64,000 nucleotides of DNA from Bostrychus sinensis (Eukaryota > Chordata > Actinopteri > Gobiiformes > Eleotridae): NCBI GenBank assembly GCA_020698575.1, contig CM036248.1, positions 11,809,729-11,873,728 of the forward strand. Reading direction: 5' to 3'. Both the position numbers and the translations under genes were made by a program. Below the pieces are notes generated by a model that saw nothing but the letters and a program-made list of their open reading frames with translations, was not told the DNA's origin and searched no databases. Below are positions 58,865-64,000 of the stretch, piece by piece. Each line of letters opens with the position of its first letter. The first letter of the stretch is position 1.

Positions 58865-59459
58865 CAGTGGTACTCACGCGGCCATACCGCCTTGTGGATG
58901 TCCCATCCTGTCAGACCTCAGAAGCTAAGCAGGGTAGGGCCTGGTCAGTACCTGGATGGGAGACCGCTGGGGAACACCAGGAAGCCAGTGTGAATGTGAG
59001 TGAGTGGGGACTATGGATGGAAATTAGCTCTGTGCTATAATCTGGTGTATTTAACTGCACTAGCTGCTGTTCATTAATACACGCTGTCCCATATAAATAA
59101 ATAAAATTAAAAAAAAAACTTTTTACACCAAGTACCACCTCAGAAAAGATTTTGCTTCCAAGTACCATCTTTAATGGACTAAAATTAGCATTTCTATATA
59201 TGGAGAAGACAGGATCCAAACCAGGACAAAACCTGGACTAAACCAGGCCTAAATCAAGACTAAATCTGTACTAAACTGGGACTAAACCAGAACTAATCTA
59301 GGACTAAAACAGGACTAAACTGTGCCTAAACCAGGACTAAGCATGGGTCTATGTTGTCTACATGTAACCGCACCTAAAGCAGGACGAAAACTCCTGAGAA
59401 CCACCAAAAGAAGCCTGCGTACGACCAGTGGTACCCGTACCACAGGTTGAGAACCACTG
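58865..59459. mobile_element. hAT-like DNA transposon with 8-bp target duplication, carrying a nested 5S-derived SINE
   Basis: Left end CAGTGGTACTCA, right end TTGAGAACCACTG, which are imperfect inverted repeats of the CAGTGGTTCTCAA type. The 8 bp gcctagag occurs on both sides (58857-58864 and 59460-59467), the hallmark size for hAT insertion. The interior holds the SINE (58877-59117) and a degenerate accaggactaaacc array (59210-59400). No transposase. Confidence 0.85.
58877..59117 (+). mobile_element. 5S rRNA-derived SINE (SINE3-like) or processed 5S pseudogene
   Basis: 58877-58985 clearly resembles 5S rRNA: ggccataccgcc, agaagctaagcagggt (A-box region) and ggtcagtacctggatggga followed by gaccg (C-box region). 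A non-5S body follows, ending taaataaataaaattaaaaaaaaaa. It splits the hAT element between ctca and acttttta. Known family: 5S-derived SINE3 elements of fish. Not a functional 5S gene, since the 3' end diverges and has no clean terminator. Confidence 0.8.
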
Positions 59460-60221
59460 GCCTAGAGTATTCCTCACCTGGTGTGGTTAGACAATTTGTT
59501 GTCTATGTCGGTCTGGACAAATGAATGCATATTTTTATGTTGCTGGAAGAGCAGGGGTTCCCAAATAGTGGATTTTGATCCAAAAGTGGACTATAGGGAG
59601 GTTTACATAGTTTCAATGTTTAGCTTATTTGGCAACTATGTATATGTTGCTGTAATTATCTATAATGATAAAACTGATTATAAAATACATGTGCCATAAC
59701 AGGAACATTTGTTTGTAAAATATTTTGAGATAAAATTTGGTTCAAAAGTCAGACCAAGCACAGCTCACACCAGAGTCTGTTTAGTACATGTCATGTTACT
59801 GGTCCAGGCCCATTTCGTGTCCAGTGTGGACGAGCCCTCATTCACACACTGGGAGCCAAGGTGACACTGGTTCAGATCCACCTCAGTAAAGTTTAAAGCC
59901 GTGCAACAGCGACTATGACCAAAGATGGTTCGGTGGGGACATTAAGTGCCTAAATGTGGGACATGGCCGAGGCATGTCTCATCTCACTGCACTGGGGGTG
60001 GGAGCGGGACGGGACGGGTACATGTTCAGTTGTTGACCCCTGTTATTGCTGCCTGTTTTGATGTCTTTAATGTAGTCCTTTGTTGTATTTTGCTCATGTA
60101 TTTTGATAAAATAAAGGAGAAACTCGAGGAATCTAGTTGTCACCACAAAGTATGCATTTTTTGGTTGTTTCAATGGAAAACTGTTTAATCCCGTAAAGAT
60201 ATGTATAGATAGGAACTGTCT

Positions 60222-60759
60222 GTAAAAGGGGCTATATTAACCAAAATTAACTTTTCTGAGCTACCATTGTTCCCTCATCAAAAATATACCTGGATTTGTG
60301 TTTTGCTTCTTTCACGCATGTTTGAGTAACCCTCTATTCTCTGGCATGGCCATTCTGAAGTCTCAGAATGCTTGGTTGCTCGAGCCGCCGCCTCTCCCAG
60401 GAAACACTGGCCAATCAAAAAGCCCTCTTCATCCAATCTACTCTCATTCATTTGTCAAAAAAACAGTGTACAGCTCTGTGTCCACTGATTAATCACATAT
60501 ATTTTTTCCTTTTGTTGTAAAATGGCATCATACAGAAAAGTTTAACAAAGTGAAGTGCTCTTTTTCTTTGATTGTATGTTCAAAAGACCGCAATGCTCTG
60601 CACACTTTGCTTCCCTGTGCTAGTCTGTTCCCCTCTCTCTTTATGGCACCTGTCATGTAGGTATTAAAAACATTTTACTTTAGTCGGATAATGTTTTTAA
60701 AGGTGGTAATACGTTCTGCTGTTTAAAAATATGAATAAAAGCATAATAAAATCCCTTAA
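60222..60759 (+). mobile_element. TTAA-bounded MITE, copy 5
   Basis: Begins taaaaggggctatattaac and ends aaaatcccTTAA. Interior landmarks ctctattctctggcat, aacagtgtacagctctgtg and tttagtcggataatg are present. The left TTAA has mutated. Confidence 0.75.
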
Positions 60760-61794
60760 AGCCAGTAAGCCATCTAGGCTTTACTATCAACATTATATTG
60801 GTTGGTTTATCCCACTTGTCAACACTGAATAAATAGGTTCTGATAATACGGAGAAAGTGGCTTATTCAGTTTTACTTTTTTCAAATAAAATTGCCTTGGC
60901 ACTAACAGACAGAAACATCATTCAGATAACGCACCTTTAATGTATTTTATTCGTATTTTGTCCCAACCAAAACAACCCAGCCGCATATGACTACACCCCG
61001 CAATGATTCATTTAGCCATGACTGTCAAAAAATGCAGAGAAATGCGGTGCGGCGTCTGAGCTCTTATCACCAAATCACCTGTCCTTCAGAGGTGTGCGGA
61101 GCCAGTGACGCACTCACCGCGCAACACAGCGGGCTCAACAATGTGTAAATGTGACGAGAGTGAGGCTTGTGAGGTGTGAGGTGAGGGAGTGGAGCGGTGC
61201 GGATGGGGACACAGAGTGGAGATGTCTGTCTTATAGCTGACTCTGTGTGTGTGTGTGTGTGTCTGCGTGTGTGTGCGTGTGTAAACGGCAGCATCAGGTG
61301 GTCGCGCTGCCTGGGATTATTAATGGGGAAAAGGGCAGTAAAATGAAATGGGAATGACGTACGGAGACAAAATGTGGGAAGTGATGGCTGGATTTTATGG
61401 TAAAATGTGCTGTGTGAGGACAGCACACTACAACCCCAGTGTATGAGCACTGTATGTTCTCTGTTACAATCAAGTGACAGGGCACAATACAAGCTGGTGC
61501 TGCTTGGTTTTATTTGATTTTCTGTTAGCTCGCTCTTTTATCAGGCTGTCAGTAAGACTTACATGTATCATGACATGTTTTAAATGGTCAAAGTGCATTA
61601 AAATACAAATTAAATTTCTAAATAAAGAAATAAAAAATCCTCAGTCCCTCAAAAGTACACAAAAGTATGAGTAAACATAAGTCTTTTCATTGTCAAAAGT
61701 GTCCCAAAGTAGTGTCTTGTAACAGCCCATTATCACTATCCCTTTAAAGACAAAGACAGTGGTGATTAAAACGCTGTGTATCAAGGAGGAGAAA
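60760..61794. other. intergenic downstream of tent5d
   Basis: Unique apart from the TG microsatellite at 61243-61282. 61010-61400 is GC-richer. Confidence 0.5.
61243..61282. repeat. (TG)n microsatellite
   Basis: Interrupted tgtgtg run with two c substitutions. Confidence 0.9.
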
Positions 61795-62135
61795 GTGCAG
61801 TGGCAGAGTGGTTAGCTCCCTAAAGCAGAGAGATTGTGAGTTAGATTCCTACTCTGCTGGCCACCAACAATCTCTCTGTGTGGAGTCTGCATGTCCTCCA
61901 GGCACCCACCGCCCAAAGATATACTGTAAGTGAATTAGTGACTCTAAATTCCTCTCAGTGAATAAATGAGAGAGTGAAAGGTTGTCTGTCGGTGTAAGCT
62001 CTGTGATTAGCTGGTCATTGTCCACCGCGTACCTTGCCTCTGGCCCTAAGTAGTTGGTAAAGGCTCCGGTCATCTGCAACACTAATAGCTGTAAGCAGTA
62101 GGGGATGGATGACTGTACCAGAGGATATGTTTTGT
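61795..62135 (+). mobile_element. tRNA-type SINE, near complete, degenerate
   Basis: Head gtggcagagtggttagctcc, body tctctgtgtggagtctgcat then gtgactctaaattcc, tail gtctgtcggtgtaagctctg, gattagctggtcattgtcc and gcctctggccctaagtag. The most complete copy in the window. Confidence 0.7.
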
Positions 62136-62149
62136 AAAAAGAGCTGTTT

Positions 62150-62275
62150 CCACGTTTACAGATACGGCGAGACACCTTAAGCCATCCATGGGCCTTAGGC
62201 GGGGTGCACCCTGGACAATGGCCAGTTAGTCGCAGGACTGACACACACTCGCAAACCACTTTACTATCACATTAA
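62150..62275 (-). mobile_element. SINE tail fragment, reverse
   Basis: ccatgggccttaggcggggt, gcaccctggacaatggcc and gcaggactgacacacactcg, the complement of the SINE 3' half, directly after the forward copy. Confidence 0.55.
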
Positions 62276-63224
62276 TTAACAAGGAGATTGGGCTGAACAA
62301 TTCATCAAAATTGAATCGAAATCGTAATTTGAATTGTCGCAATTAGCATATCACAAAGGCTGCAATTATTTAAGTGATATAATGCCCTCTGCAGAGAACA
62401 AAATATCTTGTCTCCAGTGTCTTAATATGTAGAAAGTGTGCTATTAGAGTAGTTTAGACCTCTACAGACATGATCTAAAAGGCATGTGATTCCTTCCAAC
62501 CACAATATCTATCAGAAAAACTGCAATATATAGTCAACAATTAACCTTACACCAACGACCTCCTTGCATCGTGAGAGGAATGAGCGCTAACTTCGCCACC
62601 GTACAGCCACCTAATCATAATATCTTGCTCAAGCTCAAGGCATTTAAGGGTGTAACGCACATACAATTGCACACATACAAATATCCATATCCACCCACCC
62701 AGTAACCTACACCAATACATGCACATAAAGCAGCGTCAGGGGTCCCTATTTCAAACTGCACCGCACTGAACTGAGCCTATAGTTATACTGCACTTTGTGG
62801 GCTAATAGTGGGCTGCCACTTTTACAATGTCCTTTCATCTTACACCTCTGATTAGGTCACGGAGACTCGGAGGGTCTCATTTCAGCAGCAGGAAGAAAGA
62901 TATTTCAGCTGCAGGAGGGTAGTACTCTGCTCTGTGTGTGTGAAGGCAGGTCTGTATGGTCACAGTCACGCCGCCCATTTATCCTCAGTACAGGCTTTGG
63001 GTTGCTTTGCTCTGGGCGTGTGGCTCCCCTGTGATCTAATAGGGGCTGCATCGGTGTCTCGCAGACCTGTAAGCCACTCTTGTGTCCACTCAGCGTTTCC
63101 ATAGAGACAGAGACGGGCAGAGAGCATGATGGGAAAGACAGGGGAGACCCACACCGTGAACAAGAGGGGGAGAGAGAAAGAGACAGAGATGAGAGGAGGC
63201 AAGGAGACAAGACCAAAGCGATTA
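62276..63224. other. intergenic
   Basis: No gene recognised. A purine-rich tract from about 63110 leads into the GGAA minisatellite. Confidence 0.5.
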
Positions 63225-63850
63225 GGGAGGAAGGAAGGAAGGGATTTATTCATAAGATAAAGGAAACGTAAGATATAAATATAGATATATGGGTAAAAGG
63301 AGAGATTATAAAAATATAGATGGAACATAATAACAGGAAGGAAGGACGGAAGGAAATATAGATTATGAATCATGATTATGGATTTATTCGTAGGATAAAT
63401 GAAGCTTAAAATATAAAAGTAGATACATAGATGAAAGAGCAGGCGGTATTATAATATTAAGGTAGGGATAGGTGGTAATAAGGAGGTAAGGAAGAAAGAT
63501 GAATTTAAGTTAGGATTTATGCACTAAGAAAGAAATATAGAGAAGTATATAGAGCATAATTTAGGATAATCATCTGGTGGTGGTAATATAAGGCAGGAAG
63601 GAAGGAAGGAAGGAAGGAAGGAAGTAACCCAGGTTCTTGTATTGGAAAGGAAAAACAAAGAAGGAAGGAAGGAAGAAAGAGGTAAGGAAAGAAAGAAGGA
63701 TGAACTGGTATTAGTATTAGCATTAGCCCATTGTACAGTACTTAAAGAAAAAGGAAGGAAGAAAGGATGAGTTAGTATTAGTATTAGCCCATAGTATAGT
63801 ACTTATAAAGAAAAAGGAAGGAAGGAACGAAGGAGGTACAGTGTAAGTAG
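63225..63850. repeat. GGAA-rich compound minisatellite
   Basis: Runs of ggaa/gaagg are interleaved with longer repeated units: a ggatttattc(a/g)taggataaa unit near 63241 and 63380 (and a weaker one at 63511), about 135 bp apart, and a 66-70-bp unit tattagtattagcccatagt then acagtactta at about 63705-63830 present twice. Confidence 0.75.
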
Positions 63851-64000
63851 AAAGGATGGTTGCAAAAAGCTTGTCAAAGAAGGCAGGGAAGACCCACACA
63901 GCGAATGAGTGGGAGACAAAAAAAAAAAAAAAAAAACAGGCAGGGAGAATAAAGTGTGTGGCTTGAGAGAAGAGAAGCCAAAAGATGACTGGTAATAAAA

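Larger units (their letters stand above)
57531..60130 (+). other. tent5d: probable tent5d 3' UTR and downstream flank
   Basis: No coding potential. AATAAA hexamers occur at 57584-57589 (only 54 nt after the stop), 58243-58248 and 60110-60115. TENT5 genes often have long 3' UTRs, so any of these could be used. The stretch includes a CA microsatellite (57841-57880) and the nested hAT/5S-SINE at 58857-59467; if the distal signal is used, those would be part of the message. Confidence 0.45.

Noticed and set aside
58877..58985. Functional 5S rRNA gene
   Set aside because: Internal control regions are recognisable but the 5' and 3' ends diverge, it continues into a SINE body with an A-rich tail, and it is nested inside a transposon.

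Overview
The window looks like a nuclear genomic segment from a ray-finned (teleost) fish. It carries spliced vertebrate genes with GT-AG introns, an AT-rich intergenic background, and many repeats of kinds typical of fish genomes (tRNA-type SINEs, a 5S-rRNA-derived SINE, LINE 3' ends, hAT-like and TA- or TTAA-flanked non-autonomous DNA transposons). The species cannot be named from the sequence alone.

Two protein-coding genes are supported, both on the + strand. (1) tbx22 (13904-22207): eight coding exons giving 489 aa, a T-box transcription factor with an N-terminal Groucho/TLE-type FSVEALVG motif and a complete T-box. (2) tent5d, formerly fam46d (coding 52196-57530): two coding exons giving 1115 aa, a TENT5/FAM46 non-canonical poly(A) polymerase. 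It probably has an untranslated first exon inside a CpG-rich promoter that ends at a splice donor at 47842. TBX22 and TENT5D are also neighbours on human Xq21.1, so the window preserves an old vertebrate linkage.

Layout: 1-13.6 kb is sequence upstream of tbx22, with repeats separated by unique, possibly regulatory stretches. 13.6-22.3 kb is tbx22. 22.3-45.8 kb is a gene desert full of transposon remnants. 45.8-47.84 kb is GC/CpG-rich promoter-like sequence (MEF2-like, CRE and CArG sites). 47.84-52.19 kb is the presumed 5' intron of tent5d. 52.2-57.5 kb is the tent5d coding region, and 57.5-60.1 kb holds its likely 3' UTR. The rest is repeats and a GGAA-rich minisatellite.

The most unusual item is tent5d. 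The family is normally about 390-440 aa, but here a single open exon carries about 730 residues of low-complexity sequence (acidic Glu/Ser/Gln/Asn-rich, then a basic patch, then Pro/Ser/Leu/Cys-rich) between the catalytic half and the C-terminal half, where relatives have about 20 residues. Both flanking halves look intact, including the catalytic acidic residues. Other noteworthy items are a roughly 120-bp module duplicated between tbx22 introns 2 and 4, a 5S-derived SINE nested in an hAT-like element with an 8-bp target duplication, a perfect hairpin in a LINE that looks like a template-switch mutation, and a locally amplified array in the tent5d 5' intron. No complete transposase or reverse transcriptase gene, no tRNA gene, no functional rRNA gene and no CRISPR array was seen.
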